Source of the DNA: JBCCJA01 sp039045975
GTDB lineage: Bacteria; Planctomycetota; Planctomycetia; Planctomycetales; Planctomycetaceae
Length of the DNA stretch: 25,924 bases
NCBI GenBank assembly: GCA_039045975.1
Contig: JBCCJA010000055.1
Coordinates: 1 to 25,924, forward strand
Reading direction: 5' to 3'
Shown piece by piece: positions 1 to 7,752 of the stretch. Under the pieces are notes generated by a model. It did no database searches, had not been told where the DNA came from, and saw only the letters and a list, made by a program, of their open reading frames with translations. Numbering within the stretch: position 1 is the stretch's first letter; every line of letters starts with the position of its first letter. The position numbers and the translations under genes are program-made.

Positions 1-2
1 AG

Positions 3-680
3 ATCAGCTTCATCAACGAGGTCGCGAACCTCTGCGACCGGGTCGGGGCCGACGTCAATGAAGTCCGCCGCGGGATCGGTCACGACCGGCGGATCGGGTT
101 CCAGTTCCTCTTCCCCGGCGTCGGATACGGCGGGTCGTGTTTCCCGAAAGACGTGAACGCACTGATCCGCGTCGCGATCGACAACGGCGTCGAGCCGACG
201 CTGCTGAACGCCGTCGACGCCGTCAACGACCGTCAGAAAGAGGTGCTGTTCGCGAAGCTCGGCAAACACTTCGGCGGCGACTTCGCGGGCAAGACCGTCG
301 CCGTCTGGGGCCTCGCGTTCAAGCCGCGGACCGACGACATCCGCGAGGCCCCGTCGCTGGTGCTGATCGACGCGTTGCTCGCCGCCGGCGCGAAGGTCCG
401 TGCCCACGACCCGGTCGCGGCCGAGAACGTCAAAGCCCACTACGCGGACGACCCGGCCGCGGCCGCCGGCCTCTCCTTCTGCGAGCACCACTACGAAGCC
501 GCGACCGGCGCCGACGCGTTGGCGATCTGCACCGAATGGAACGACTACCGGCACCCCGACTTCGACTATCTCAAACACGTCCTGACGACACCGGCCGTGT
601 TCGACGGCCGGAACCTGTATGAACCCGCGAAAATGGCCGCGGCCGGCTTCGCCTACCACGGCATCGGCCTGGACGGCTGA
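3..680 (+). CDS. UDP-glucose 6-dehydrogenase family protein, 3' part (5' end outside window)
   Basis: The open frame enters from the left edge and ends at the TGA at 678-680, so the N-terminal Rossmann domain is missing and only about 225 residues are visible. The motif GYGGSCFPKD, with its cysteine codon at 138-140, is the catalytic nucleophile block of the UDP-glucose/GDP-mannose dehydrogenase family. It is followed by the central dimerisation helix and by the C-terminal UDP-binding domain, which carries WGLAFKPRTDDIREAPS. The family oxidises a nucleotide sugar twice with NAD+ to the uronic acid, feeding exopolysaccharide or other glycan synthesis in the cytosol. UDP-glucose is the likeliest substrate, but GDP-mannose or an N-acetyl sugar cannot be excluded from this part. 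An ATG at 153 is internal and lies after the catalytic Cys, so it is not the start. A 98 bp gap separates it from the next gene. Confidence 0.93.
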   Translation: MSFINEVANLCDRVGADVNEVRRGIGHDRRIGFQFLFPGVGYGGSCFPKDVNALIRVAIDNGVEPTLLNAVDAVNDRQKEVLFAKLGKHFGGDFAGKTVAVWGLAFKPRTDDIREAPSLVLIDALLAAGAKVRAHDPVAAENVKAHYADDPAAAAGLSFCEHHYEAATGADALAICTEWNDYRHPDFDYLKHVLTTPAVFDGRNLYEPAKMAAAGFAYHGIGLDG

Positions 681-778
681 AGGCAGTACGACGAGGCGGT
701 GTGATTGACGCCGGCAGGCCCGTCCGTTTCCCTCGGGAACGTGTTACTTCGCACCATGTCCGATTTCGGGTTCGCGCT

Positions 779-1306
779 ATGAAGTTCTGCTGTCTGTTCT
801 CCGCCTTCGCCTCGATTCTGGCCGCGGGCTGTATCGCCGAGACAGGCCTCACCGAAATCGAGCCGTCCGTCGCCGCCGGCGAACCAGGCGCGACCGAGGC
901 CGGATCGGCCCTTTCATCTTCAGGAAAAAGTGAGTCGGAAATGACCCAGCTTGAGCAGTTCCAACAGCTCGAATTCACCGAGACCGAGAGCGGTCTGAAA
1001 TATCACATCCTCACGCCGGGCGAAGGGACGAAGCCGACCGCGGCCGACTCGGTCGAGGTGCATTACGACGGGCTGTTCCCCGATGGGAAAAAGTTCGACA
1101 GCAGCCGCGACCGCGGTGAGACGATCTCGTTCCCGCTCGGCGGCGTGATCGGCGGCTGGACCGAGGGCATGCAACTCGTCGCGCCCGGCGGACGCATCTT
1201 GCTCATCTGCCCGCCCGACTTGGCCTACGGGCAACGCGGCGCACCGGGGGCCATCCCGCCGAACGCGACGCTGTATTTCGACGTCGAACTGTTCGCGGTG
1301 AATTAG
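779..1306 (+). CDS. FKBP-type peptidyl-prolyl cis-trans isomerase, lipoprotein
   Basis: 175 residues. The ATG at 779 is chosen because it gives a perfect lipoprotein signal: MKFCC, a hydrophobic stretch, then LAAGC with Cys18 as the lipidated residue. A linker of about 50 residues rich in Ala, Ser and Glu follows. The FKBP domain fills about 72-175 with the family blocks VEVHYDGLFPDGKKFDSS, GGVIGGWTEGMQL, DLAYG and IPPNATLYFDVEL; the aromatic pocket residues (Tyr, Phe, Trp, Tyr, Phe) are all present. Known FKBPs isomerise Xaa-Pro bonds; as a lipoprotein this one should act on exported proteins. No clear Shine-Dalgarno is visible. It sits 4 bp ahead of a second, similar gene, so the two are very probably one transcript. 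The upstream 98 bp contain no convincing promoter. Confidence 0.92.
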   Translation: MKFCCLFSAFASILAAGCIAETGLTEIEPSVAAGEPGATEAGSALSSSGKSESEMTQLEQFQQLEFTETESGLKYHILTPGEGTKPTAADSVEVHYDGLFPDGKKFDSSRDRGETISFPLGGVIGGWTEGMQLVAPGGRILLICPPDLAYGQRGAPGAIPPNATLYFDVELFAVN

Positions 1307-1310
1307 CGAA

Positions 1311-1889
1311 ATGATCGCAACGGGCCGGCAGCAGACCGCGACGCTGTATCTGTTAAGGCGTGACGTCGTGTCGTGCCTATTGGCGACGGCGTTCGTCGGC
1401 TGCGGTCCGGGCCCGGCGCCGCTGGAGATCACGGCGGCACCCGAGCCGCTGGCCCCCGTGGAATCGGGCTCGGCCGTCTTCCGCCAGAAACGCCCCGAGT
1501 CGCGCGTCGCGGTCAAGACCCGGACCGGGGCCGAAGTCCGCGACCTGTTCGAAGAGCACGAGTTCACGACGACCGACAGCGGGCTGCGTTACGCCGTGCT
1601 CGATCCCGGCGGGGACGAGCGCCCCGGCCCGAACGACACGGTCGTGACGCACTACGTCGGTGTGCTCGAAAGCGGCGCCGTGTTCGATTCCTCGGTCGGC
1701 AAGCGTCCGCCGAAGTTCTCGCTGGGCGGCGTCATCGCGGGCTGGACCGAGGGCCTACAACTGATCGGTTCCGGCGGCCGCGTCCTGTTGATCTGCCCGC
1801 CCGACCTCGCCTACGGCGACACACCGCAAAGTTCGATCCCGCCGAACTCAACGCTCTACTTCGACGTCGAAATCCTTGGGATCCGCTGA
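1311..1889 (+). CDS. FKBP-type peptidyl-prolyl cis-trans isomerase, lipoprotein (tandem paralog)
   Basis: 192 residues from the ATG at 1311. An in-frame GTG at 1368 would give a shorter, more typical signal peptide (hydrophobic run SCLLATAFVGC), so the start is uncertain. AFVGC looks like a lipobox. The C-terminal 100 residues form an FKBP domain: VVTHYVGVLESGAVFDSS, LGGVIAGWTEGLQL, LLICPPDLAYGD and IPPNSTLYFDVEI. These match the preceding gene almost block for block, including the unusual LLICPPDLAYG phrase, so the pair arose by tandem duplication. This copy has a shorter loop where the first gene reads GQRGAPGAIPP. Likely role: folding of periplasmic or cell-surface proteins. It ends 15 bp before the stop of the convergent DUF1080 gene. 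Confidence 0.91.
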   Translation: MIATGRQQTATLYLLRRDVVSCLLATAFVGCGPGPAPLEITAAPEPLAPVESGSAVFRQKRPESRVAVKTRTGAEVRDLFEEHEFTTTDSGLRYAVLDPGGDERPGPNDTVVTHYVGVLESGAVFDSSVGKRPPKFSLGGVIAGWTEGLQLIGSGGRVLLICPPDLAYGDTPQSSIPPNSTLYFDVEILGIR

Positions 1890-1904
1890 CGGGGGGCCCG
1901 CGTC

Positions 1905-2648
1905 TCAGTCGTCGAAGAACATCACTTCGACCGAGCGGAACTCGGTCGGCGACGACTCGGCCTGCAGCGACAGCGTCCCCGACGTGAGTAACGTCCCGTC
2001 GTCGAGTTGCGGGTCGCGATAGCTCAAGACGGCTTCGCCGTTCACGAAGTGCGTCACCCGGCCGTCGCGGACCTCGACCTCGACGACGGCCCACTCTTCG
2101 TGGGGCACGGTCGGCCCGTCCGCTTTGACGACGTGCGGTTTGAACAACTCCCCGTCGAGGACGATCACGGTCCCGGGCGTGCAGGCGTTACCGCACGCCC
2201 GCGGCTTCCCGTTGTCGGCCCCGGCGAGCAGCTGCACTTCGACCGATGTCGGGAAGTCTTGGTCAACCTCGAGCTCCTCGACCCGCTGGCCGAGAATCAT
2301 CAGGCCGTTGTTGCGAAATGCCCACTTCGGAGAGCCGGCGTGCTGGTCACCGACGAGGCGGAACTCGGCCCGGAAGCGGCAGTCCCCGAAGACCCCGCCG
2401 TCGGCGACCGGGCCGGTGTAAAACAGATGCCCGAAGTGCCCGTCGAAGCCGTGCTCCCAGTCCTCAAATGTCACCACGAGCTTCCCGTCGACGACGCGGA
2501 AGGTGTCGAAGATATTTTCGCCCGCCTCGTGCTTGGCGAACTTCGGCGTCCAGTCGTCGAGGTCTTCGCCGTTGAATAGCGAGATCCACTCGCCGGCGGT
2601 GGCGGTCGGGGCGATCAGCAGGATGAGCAGCAAGACGCGGATTGGCAT
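1905..2648 (-). CDS. DUF1080 / 3-keto-disaccharide hydrolase-like secreted protein
   Basis: 247 residues. The ATG at 2648 is preferred over the in-frame TTG at 2681 because MPIRVLLLILLIAPTATAGE is a clean Sec signal peptide ending at an A-x-A site. The mature protein begins WISLFNGEDLDDWTP, the hallmark opening of the DUF1080 domain, a concanavalin-like jelly-roll fold. It ends with the usual VTHFVNGEAVLSYRDPQLD strand. Family members in Planctomycetes are very numerous, and some act on 3-keto-glycosides during polysaccharide breakdown; the exact substrate here is unknown. It stands alone on the minus strand between the convergent FKBP pair and the Uma2 gene, about 220 bp downstream of the latter. 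The domain is the standard single-copy length, with no carboxy-terminal anchor. Confidence 0.88.
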   Translation of the reverse strand: MPIRVLLLILLIAPTATAGEWISLFNGEDLDDWTPKFAKHEAGENIFDTFRVVDGKLVVTFEDWEHGFDGHFGHLFYTGPVADGGVFGDCRFRAEFRLVGDQHAGSPKWAFRNNGLMILGQRVEELEVDQDFPTSVEVQLLAGADNGKPRACGNACTPGTVIVLDGELFKPHVVKADGPTVPHEEWAVVEVEVRDGRVTHFVNGEAVLSYRDPQLDDGTLLTSGTLSLQAESSPTEFRSVEVMFFDD

Positions 2649-2870
2649 CGGCAAACCGAAATACTGGGACAGAATCGCCAATGCACTATGGCGACAGGGT
2701 TGACTGACTGTGAAGGGTTGAGCTTCCGCAGAGTAAACAGTCCCTCTCCCGCCGCGGGCGAAGCCAACGGTGAGGGGGCCACGGCGGCCCTACGCAGCGG
2801 ACATACGCCGGCGCTTTCGTCTCTTCGTTCGCCGGACTCAGTCCGACCGAGTCGGGCCATCGACGCCGGG
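2649..2870. other. Intergenic region upstream of the DUF1080 gene, with a 13-base dyad
   Basis: These 222 bp separate the end of the Uma2 gene from the start of the DUF1080 gene and should hold the DUF1080 promoter on the minus strand. A dyad CGGACTCAGTCCG lies at 2833-2845; with a one-base centre it cannot fold well as RNA, so if functional it would be a protein-binding site. Short inverted CCCTC/GAGGG arms occur near 2743-2775. I see no convincing -10/-35 pair and no gene. Confidence 0.3.
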
Positions 2871-3575
2871 TCAAGCGGCCGGGTTGCCGCCGTCCGGGCC
2901 GATGAAAAGGTCAGCGACTGCGACGTCAAAGCCGGGCAGCACGTCACCCCCGGTTAAACGATCCGATTCCGTCAACAGGGTCGAACCGGCGTCAGCGGAA
3001 TGAACGGCCACGGTCCGTTTCCGCGGATCGACGACCCAAACCGAACGCGTGCCGTTCTCCAGGTAGTGAGACACCTTGCGTTCCATCTCGCGGGCCGTGT
3101 TCGAAAGCGAAAGGACTTCGACGGCGAGTGTCGGTGCGGCTCGCGGATAAGGGACGTCGGCGTCGAACTTCTCGCGGAGTGTTTCGGCATCGATGAACGA
3201 GACGTCCGGCATGCGGACCAGATCGGGCCGCAGGCGGAGCGCCCCGTCGGCCGTCAACAAAATGCCGAGCCCCTTGCCCTGAATGAAATTCCGCAGCAGC
3301 GCGAGGATCTCGCCCGCAATAAATGACGCCTGCCAACTCATGGCCTTCTCCACCAGAACGCCGTCGACGAGTTCGCAGGAGACTTTGCCGCTCACGACGC
3401 ATTCGTGTTCGAAGTCCGCGAAGGTGGCCGTTCCGGGTGACGGGTCGGTGCGGACCCGGCCCATCGGGATGGGGCCGAACAGGTCGACGAGGTCGGCCGC
3501 GTTCCATTCCCGTGCCGGACGTTCTGTTTCCGGGGTCTTCGTGAGTGCATCGGCGGTCCGTGCGTCGGTCGCCAT
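2871..3575 (-). CDS. Uma2 family endonuclease-like protein (DUF820)
   Basis: 234 residues from the ATG at 3575, chosen because GAGGGG lies 4 bases upstream. Another ATG at 3587 overlaps the ilvD stop (ATGA) and would add four residues. The protein has the Uma2/DUF820 layout: an N-terminal tail, a Glu-rich start (CELVDGVLVEK), then RPDLVRMPDVSF, PTLAVEVLS and a Lys-containing block at MERKVSHYLENGTRSVWVVDP. The D...ExV...K spacing matches the PD-(D/E)XK nuclease-like core. Family function is poorly known; members are abundant in cyanobacteria and planctomycetes and are usually not part of defence loci. Placed directly behind ilvD, it should be co-transcribed, but no functional link to amino-acid synthesis is evident. 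Confidence 0.85.
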   Translation of the reverse strand: MATDARTADALTKTPETERPAREWNAADLVDLFGPIPMGRVRTDPSPGTATFADFEHECVVSGKVSCELVDGVLVEKAMSWQASFIAGEILALLRNFIQGKGLGILLTADGALRLRPDLVRMPDVSFIDAETLREKFDADVPYPRAAPTLAVEVLSLSNTAREMERKVSHYLENGTRSVWVVDPRKRTVAVHSADAGSTLLTESDRLTGGDVLPGFDVAVADLFIGPDGGNPAA

Positions 3576-3583
3576 CGGTCCCC

Positions 3584-5302
3584 TCATTCGTCAGTGACGC
3601 AGCCTTCCGAAGCCGTCTTTACGTTCTTGATGTATTTATAAAGCGTGCCGCGGGTCGCCTTGAACGGCGGGGCGACCCATTCGCTAAGGCGGCGTTCCAT
3701 CTCGGCGTCGTTGACGGCGACGTCGATCGTGTTCGCCTCGGCGTCGATCGTGACGACGTCGCCGTCCCGCACGAGCGCGACCGGGCCGCCGACCTGCGCC
3801 TCGGGCGTGACGTGCCCGATGATGAACCCGTGGCTGCCGCCGGAGAACCGCCCGTCGGTCATCAACGCGACGTCCTTGCCGAGCCCCGCGCCCATGATCG
3901 CCGACGTCGGCGTGAGCATCTCCGGCATGCCCGGGCCGCCCTTCGGGCCTTCGTAGCGGATGATGATCACCTCGCCTTTTTGGATTTCGCCCCGCTCCAG
4001 TGACGCGAGCATGTCTTCCTCGCTGTCGTAGCAGCGGGCCGGGCCGGTGAAGACGAGGCCCTCTTTGCCGGTGATCTTCGCGACGGCGCCGCCCGGGGCG
4101 AGGTTGCCGCGGAGGATGCGGATGTGGCCGCTCGGCTTGATCGGCTTCGACCGCGGCATGACGACCTCTTGGCCTTCGCCGAGGGCCGGCAGGTCGGCGA
4201 CGTTCTCGGCGAGCGTCTTCCCGGTGCAGGTCATGCACGACCCGTCGAGCAGGCCCTCGTCGAGCAGGAACTTGATCACCGCCGGCGTGCCGCCGACCTC
4301 GTGCAGTTCCTCCATGCTGAAGCGGCCCGACGGCTTCAGGTCGGCCAGCAGCGGCGTGTCGTCGCCGATGCGTTGGAAGTCGTCGATCGTCAGGTCGACC
4401 CCGACGGAGCGGGCCATCGCGATCAGGTGCAGCACCGCGTTCGTCGACCCGCCGAGGGCGGTGATGATCGTCACCGCGTTCTCGAACGCACGCCGCGTCA
4501 TGATGTCCCGCGGCTTCAGGTCGAGTTCGAGCAGCCGCTTGAGCGCGACGCCGACCTCGCGACACTCCGCCTTCTTCTGGTCCGAGACCGCCGGCGCAGA
4601 ACTCGAATACGGCAGACTCATGCCGAGCGTTTCGATCGCCGAGGCCATCGTGTTCGCCGTGTACATCCCGCCGCAGGCGCCGGCGCCGGGGCAGCTCTTC
4701 GCGACGATCTCGGCCCGCTCGTCCTCGGTGATCGAGCCGGCCAGATACTGACCGTACGACTGGAACGCGGAGACGATGTCGAGCTTCTCGCCGTTCCGGC
4801 CGCAGCCCGGCTTGATCGTCCCGCCGTAGACCATGATCGCCGGGCGGTTCAGCCGGCCGGTCGCGATCATGCAGCCCGGCATGTTCTTGTCGCAGCCGGG
4901 CAGCGTGACGAGCGCGTCGTACCACTGCCCGCCCATGATCGTCTCGATCGAGTCGGCGATCAGGTCGCGGGACTGCAGCGAAAAGCTCATCCCCTCCGTA
5001 CCCATCGACATCCCGTCCGAGACGCCGACCGTGTTGAACCGCAGCCCGAGCAGCCCCGCCTCGGCGACGCCCTCTTTGACCAGCCCGGCCAGATCCAACA
5101 GGTGCATGTTGCAGCTGTTGCCCTCGTACCAGACCGAGCCGATGCCGACCTGCGGCTTGTCCATGTCCTCCCGCGTCAGGCCGGCGGCGTAGAGCATCGC
5201 CTGCGAGGCGCCCTGCGACTTCGGCTGGGTGATGCGGGCGGAATAGCGGTTCGGGAGGTCGGTCTCGGCCGGTGCGGCCGGCGTGACGGGATGGGACGAC
5301 AT
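3584..5302 (-). CDS. ilvD: Dihydroxy-acid dehydratase
   Basis: 572 residues from the ATG at 5302 (MSSHPVTPA). An in-frame start at 5362 would add 20 residues of low-information sequence, so it is not preferred. It dehydrates 2,3-dihydroxy-isovalerate and 2,3-dihydroxy-3-methylvalerate in valine, isoleucine and leucine synthesis. The three iron-sulfur cysteines of the family are visible in EGNSCNMHL, LPGCDKNMPG and GAGACGGMYTANTMASA; other family blocks are GGSTNAVLHL, FTGPARCYDSEEDM and MTDGRFSGGSHGFIIGHVTPEA. The length matches the bacterial ILVD/EDD family. The KNMPG and CGGMYTANTM forms fit dihydroxy-acid dehydratase rather than phosphogluconate dehydratase (Edd). No other ilv gene is nearby. 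The Uma2 gene follows at once downstream. Confidence 0.96.
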   Translation of the reverse strand: MSSHPVTPAAPAETDLPNRYSARITQPKSQGASQAMLYAAGLTREDMDKPQVGIGSVWYEGNSCNMHLLDLAGLVKEGVAEAGLLGLRFNTVGVSDGMSMGTEGMSFSLQSRDLIADSIETIMGGQWYDALVTLPGCDKNMPGCMIATGRLNRPAIMVYGGTIKPGCGRNGEKLDIVSAFQSYGQYLAGSITEDERAEIVAKSCPGAGACGGMYTANTMASAIETLGMSLPYSSSAPAVSDQKKAECREVGVALKRLLELDLKPRDIMTRRAFENAVTIITALGGSTNAVLHLIAMARSVGVDLTIDDFQRIGDDTPLLADLKPSGRFSMEELHEVGGTPAVIKFLLDEGLLDGSCMTCTGKTLAENVADLPALGEGQEVVMPRSKPIKPSGHIRILRGNLAPGGAVAKITGKEGLVFTGPARCYDSEEDMLASLERGEIQKGEVIIIRYEGPKGGPGMPEMLTPTSAIMGAGLGKDVALMTDGRFSGGSHGFIIGHVTPEAQVGGPVALVRDGDVVTIDAEANTIDVAVNDAEMERRLSEWVAPPFKATRGTLYKYIKNVKTASEGCVTDE

Positions 5303-5373
5303 GGCGGTTGGCGCGGCAGAGAAAACGGCCCCGGAGATTACAGCCGGCGGCGGGTCGGACATAGCGAATCGTA

Positions 5374-5391
5374 GGGGCGTCGCATCGCCCC
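5374..5391 (-). terminator. Hairpin after the HTTM gene (possible terminator)
   Basis: GGGGCG and CGCCCC (6 bp, perfect) flank a 6-base loop, about 33 bases past the HTTM stop on the minus strand. No T-tract follows, so intrinsic termination is uncertain. It could instead be a small palindromic repeat of the kind scattered in planctomycete intergenic DNA. Confidence 0.3.
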
Positions 5392-5423
5392 GCGGCGTCG
5401 CGCCCGTCCGACCCGGAACTCCG

Positions 5424-6911
5424 CTACCACCGCGACTTGGCCGGCCCCGTCACGTCGACCGGCCGGAACGAAAGCACCTTCGTCGCCAAAAAGTGGGGCC
5501 TCGGGAACGGCAACGGATCGCCCGGGCCCGCCTCGACGGTGTGTCTTTCCCCGGCCCGCTCGTAGGTCGCGATGAAGGGACGATCGGCTTCGTACGCGAG
5601 CCGACGGAACTCGAACCACGGCAACGGCGCGCCGGTCTTCGTGTGCCTGTCGATGCGGTAATCGTTCGTTTCCGAGACGTACGTGAAGTCGTCCTGGAAC
5701 CCGTCGGTCAGCCGCAGCGCCTGCGGGATGAAGAGGTGATTCGGCTCCGGGCCCTCGGTCCTCAGGTTGCTGAACATCGACAGCACCCGTGTCGTCCCGA
5801 AGCCGAAGTACGGGCTCAAATAGAACACCGTCATGAACGCCGGCAGGAGCAGGACGGGCCGCCACCGCCACGGCGTCGGCCGCGGGGCCGTTTCCGGGAC
5901 CGTCTTCAAAACGCCGATATAAGCCGTCACGACGGCCACGCCCCACGGCACCCACGCGATCACCCCGACGACCAACGCGAGCCGGCGGAACGATTTCAGG
6001 TCGACGCCGCTGACGAGGACCGCCGCCGCCGCTAACCCGCCCGCCACGGCGCCGACGACGAGCAGCGTCACCAGCCGTCGCCGCATCAGCCCGAACAGCG
6101 TCAATCCCTTCAACACGATCGGCGACGCCGCGGCCCACGACGACAGCCTCCGGTCGAAGTCGGCCGGCAGGAAAAATAAATAGAGCAGGAACAGCATCGA
6201 CGTGAAGCTGAACAGCCCCTGGTGCGGGTGCAACGCGAGGACGAAGTGAAACGCGAGGCCCGCGAGTAAGCCGATCGGCCGTGTCCTTTTAAAGAACAGG
6301 CAGACCGGGATCGCGGTCTCGATCACGATCGTGAACACGGCGTTGGCGAAGATGACGGCTTCGCCGGTCGGCACGAACGCGAACCGCTCTTTTAACTGGC
6401 GGAGCAGTTCGCCGGCGGCCGTCACGTCGGGGTCGAAGAAGTCACGGTTCAGCTTGTGCAGCACGGCGAAGAAATAGAGCACGAGCAAGAACGCCCGCAG
6501 CGGCAGGCCGAGCCGCTCGAAGACGTCGTCGCGGTCGAGCGGCCCGCGGGCGAGCAGCTTCGGCAGCAGGACGAGCACGACGGTCAGGTTCACGACGCCG
6601 TCGAACAGTATGTGATTCGCGGTGTTAGGCGACCGCAGGAAGATGTAGACCGCGTTCACGGCCGCCGCCGCGCACAACGCCGTCGCCGAACGCGGGTTGA
6701 GCAGCAACGTGACGGTCGCGGCGAAGAGCGCGATGCCGACCGGCTCGGTCACCCAGACGCCGAAGCTGATCAGGTGGAACAGAGACGTCACGGCCCACAC
6801 GGCCGCGTAGATCGTTAGACGGTCGAGGCCGCCCGCCGGCGGCGGGGGCCGGTGGTCGTCCGCGAACCCTGTTTCGACCGAGGCTTCAGGCGGCGGCTCG
6901 GAGATCGTCAT
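5424..6911 (-). CDS. HTTM (vitamin K gamma-carboxylase-like) membrane protein
   Basis: 495 residues. An N-terminal tail of about 30 Pro/Glu-rich residues precedes a run of hydrophobic helices (about 31-290): IYAAVWAVTSLFHL, IALFAATVTLLL, LTVVLVLLPKLL, AFLLVLYFFAVLHKLN, AVFTIVIETAIPVCLFF, LAGLAFHFVLAL and FLLYLFFLP. The phrase AVLHKLNRDFFDP followed by an ETAIP helix and FHFVLALHP is the HTTM signature (horizontally transferred transmembrane domain, related to vitamin K-dependent gamma-carboxylase). Two to three further helices follow, then a soluble C-terminal part of about 120 residues with MFSNLRTEG and NHLF, seen in planctomycete HTTM proteins. Catalytic activity is not established for this subgroup. 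Its start overlaps the end of the upstream small gene by 26 bp, indicating an operon. Confidence 0.85.
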   Translation of the reverse strand: MTISEPPPEASVETGFADDHRPPPPAGGLDRLTIYAAVWAVTSLFHLISFGVWVTEPVGIALFAATVTLLLNPRSATALCAAAAVNAVYIFLRSPNTANHILFDGVVNLTVVLVLLPKLLARGPLDRDDVFERLGLPLRAFLLVLYFFAVLHKLNRDFFDPDVTAAGELLRQLKERFAFVPTGEAVIFANAVFTIVIETAIPVCLFFKRTRPIGLLAGLAFHFVLALHPHQGLFSFTSMLFLLYLFFLPADFDRRLSSWAAASPIVLKGLTLFGLMRRRLVTLLVVGAVAGGLAAAAVLVSGVDLKSFRRLALVVGVIAWVPWGVAVVTAYIGVLKTVPETAPRPTPWRWRPVLLLPAFMTVFYLSPYFGFGTTRVLSMFSNLRTEGPEPNHLFIPQALRLTDGFQDDFTYVSETNDYRIDRHTKTGAPLPWFEFRRLAYEADRPFIATYERAGERHTVEAGPGDPLPFPRPHFLATKVLSFRPVDVTGPAKSRW

Positions 6912-7191
6912 CGTCGGCGGCTGGCACGAACGGTTCTCGACAGAAACGTTCGCCGCGCGCGTCGAAGAAGTACAGGACGTTATGCGACGCGTCCCAGACG
7001 GCGGTCAGCCGCACGTCGCGTAATCCGCATAACTCGAACCGCGTCCCGCACGGGGCCCCCCGCCGGACGAGCGGCCTCGCGACGGTCCGGAACAGTTCCG
7101 GGACGAGGTTCTCGCGTCCGCACAGACGGCGATGCACGTAGTCGTGCAGGCCGGTCGGGACAGCGGGCGACGTTTCGGGCGGTTCGGTCAA
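6886..7191 (-). CDS. Hypothetical protein upstream of the HTTM gene
   Basis: 101 residues from the TTG at 7191 (MTEPPETSPAVPTGLHDYVHRRLCGRENL). The frame remains open to an ATG at 7353, but that extension (7192-7353) is Arg-rich, repetitive in composition and lacks the strong G/C third-position bias of real genes here, so I exclude it. The core VPELFRTVARPLVRRG, RFELCGLRDVRLTAVWDASHNVLYFFDARGERF reads like a small soluble alpha/beta protein. I do not recognise a named family. The acidic tail DDDD overlaps the HTTM start by 26 bp, so it is probably co-expressed with that membrane protein and could be its partner. The start choice is an inference from composition, with no strong Shine-Dalgarno. 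Confidence 0.6.
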   Translation of the reverse strand: MTEPPETSPAVPTGLHDYVHRRLCGRENLVPELFRTVARPLVRRGAPCGTRFELCGLRDVRLTAVWDASHNVLYFFDARGERFCREPFVPAADDDDLRAAA

Positions 7192-7433
7192 ATCGCACTC
7201 TGTACTGTGTGGTCGACGCGGTGAAGATCGGCTGCCGCGTCGGTCCGGGCCCGCGTAACACGGCTCGACCCGCTGTGACCCGGTCGACCGCTGCGGTCGG
7301 CACAGCCGGAGCGACACGTCGCAGCGGTCACATAGAACTGCTCGCTCATTCATCGCAGGGCCGCCGGTTCGTGGACATGCGATTTGCCAGAGTTGCGGCT
7401 TCATCCGCCGCCGCGAATCGGCACGGAGTGCTG

Positions 7434-7439
7434 TAAAAT
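7434..7439 (+). promoter_or_regulatory. Possible -10 element for the 83-aa gene
   Basis: TAAAAT (5 of 6 against TATAAT) lies 34 bp ahead of the GTG at 7473, in an otherwise GC-rich 281 bp gap (7192-7472) between two divergent genes. No good -35 is seen at the expected distance. The rest of the gap shows no gene or repeat. Confidence 0.25.
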
Positions 7440-7472
7440 CGTCACGACGTCCGCATCGACCGGGAGTGCCGC

Positions 7473-7724
7473 GTGGTCCCGCCCGCACACGAAGACCTCC
7501 GTCTCTACCTGAAACAGCCGGATGTCTGGCGACTGAAGGTCAAACCCGATTTCGTCCGGCAGTACTGCCACGGCAAGAACCCGGGGGAGGAGCACTACCA
7601 CCTGATCGTCGGGGGCGAACTTTACGTCGACAACGGCGAGCGGAAGCTCTGCCTGAACTGCGCCCTGCGGGCAGGCGTCGTCACCGCCGACCGCGAACAC
7701 TGGCGCCGCGGACGGGACGACTGA
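7473..7724 (+). CDS. Small Cys/His-rich hypothetical protein
   Basis: 83 residues from a GTG at 7473, supported by GGGAG six bases upstream. Visible features: an N-terminal basic helix (LRLYLKQPDVWRLKVKPDFVRQYC), then HGKNPGEEHYHLIVGGELYVDNGERKLCLNCALRAG. The spacing Cys, His, HxH and CxxC suggests one zinc-binding knuckle in a beta-hairpin, and LCLNCALRAG resembles the second half of a zinc ribbon. I know no named family. It is transcribed divergently from the small hypothetical/HTTM pair and convergently with the kinase gene, so it is probably monocistronic. A role in nucleic-acid or protein binding is plausible but only inferred from the putative metal site. Confidence 0.7.
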   Translation: MVPPAHEDLRLYLKQPDVWRLKVKPDFVRQYCHGKNPGEEHYHLIVGGELYVDNGERKLCLNCALRAGVVTADREHWRRGRDD

Positions 7725-7752
7725 GCAGGCCCGCCGCGTCGACCCTAGGCGG

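Noticed and set aside
2871..3587. Uma2 gene as part of a restriction or defence island
   Set aside because: No methyltransferase, helicase, toxin or other defence gene is nearby; it lies among metabolic genes.
4124..5374. A 416-codon plus-strand frame opposite ilvD
   Set aside because: Antisense shadow of a highly conserved enzyme; composition is biased to Arg, Asp, His and Val.
7192..7353. Extending the 101-aa gene upstream to an ATG, which would add a CxxC-containing head
   Set aside because: Third codon positions lose the G/C bias there and the peptide is Arg/Ser/Pro-rich without pattern. The TTG at 7191 fits better, though I cannot prove it.
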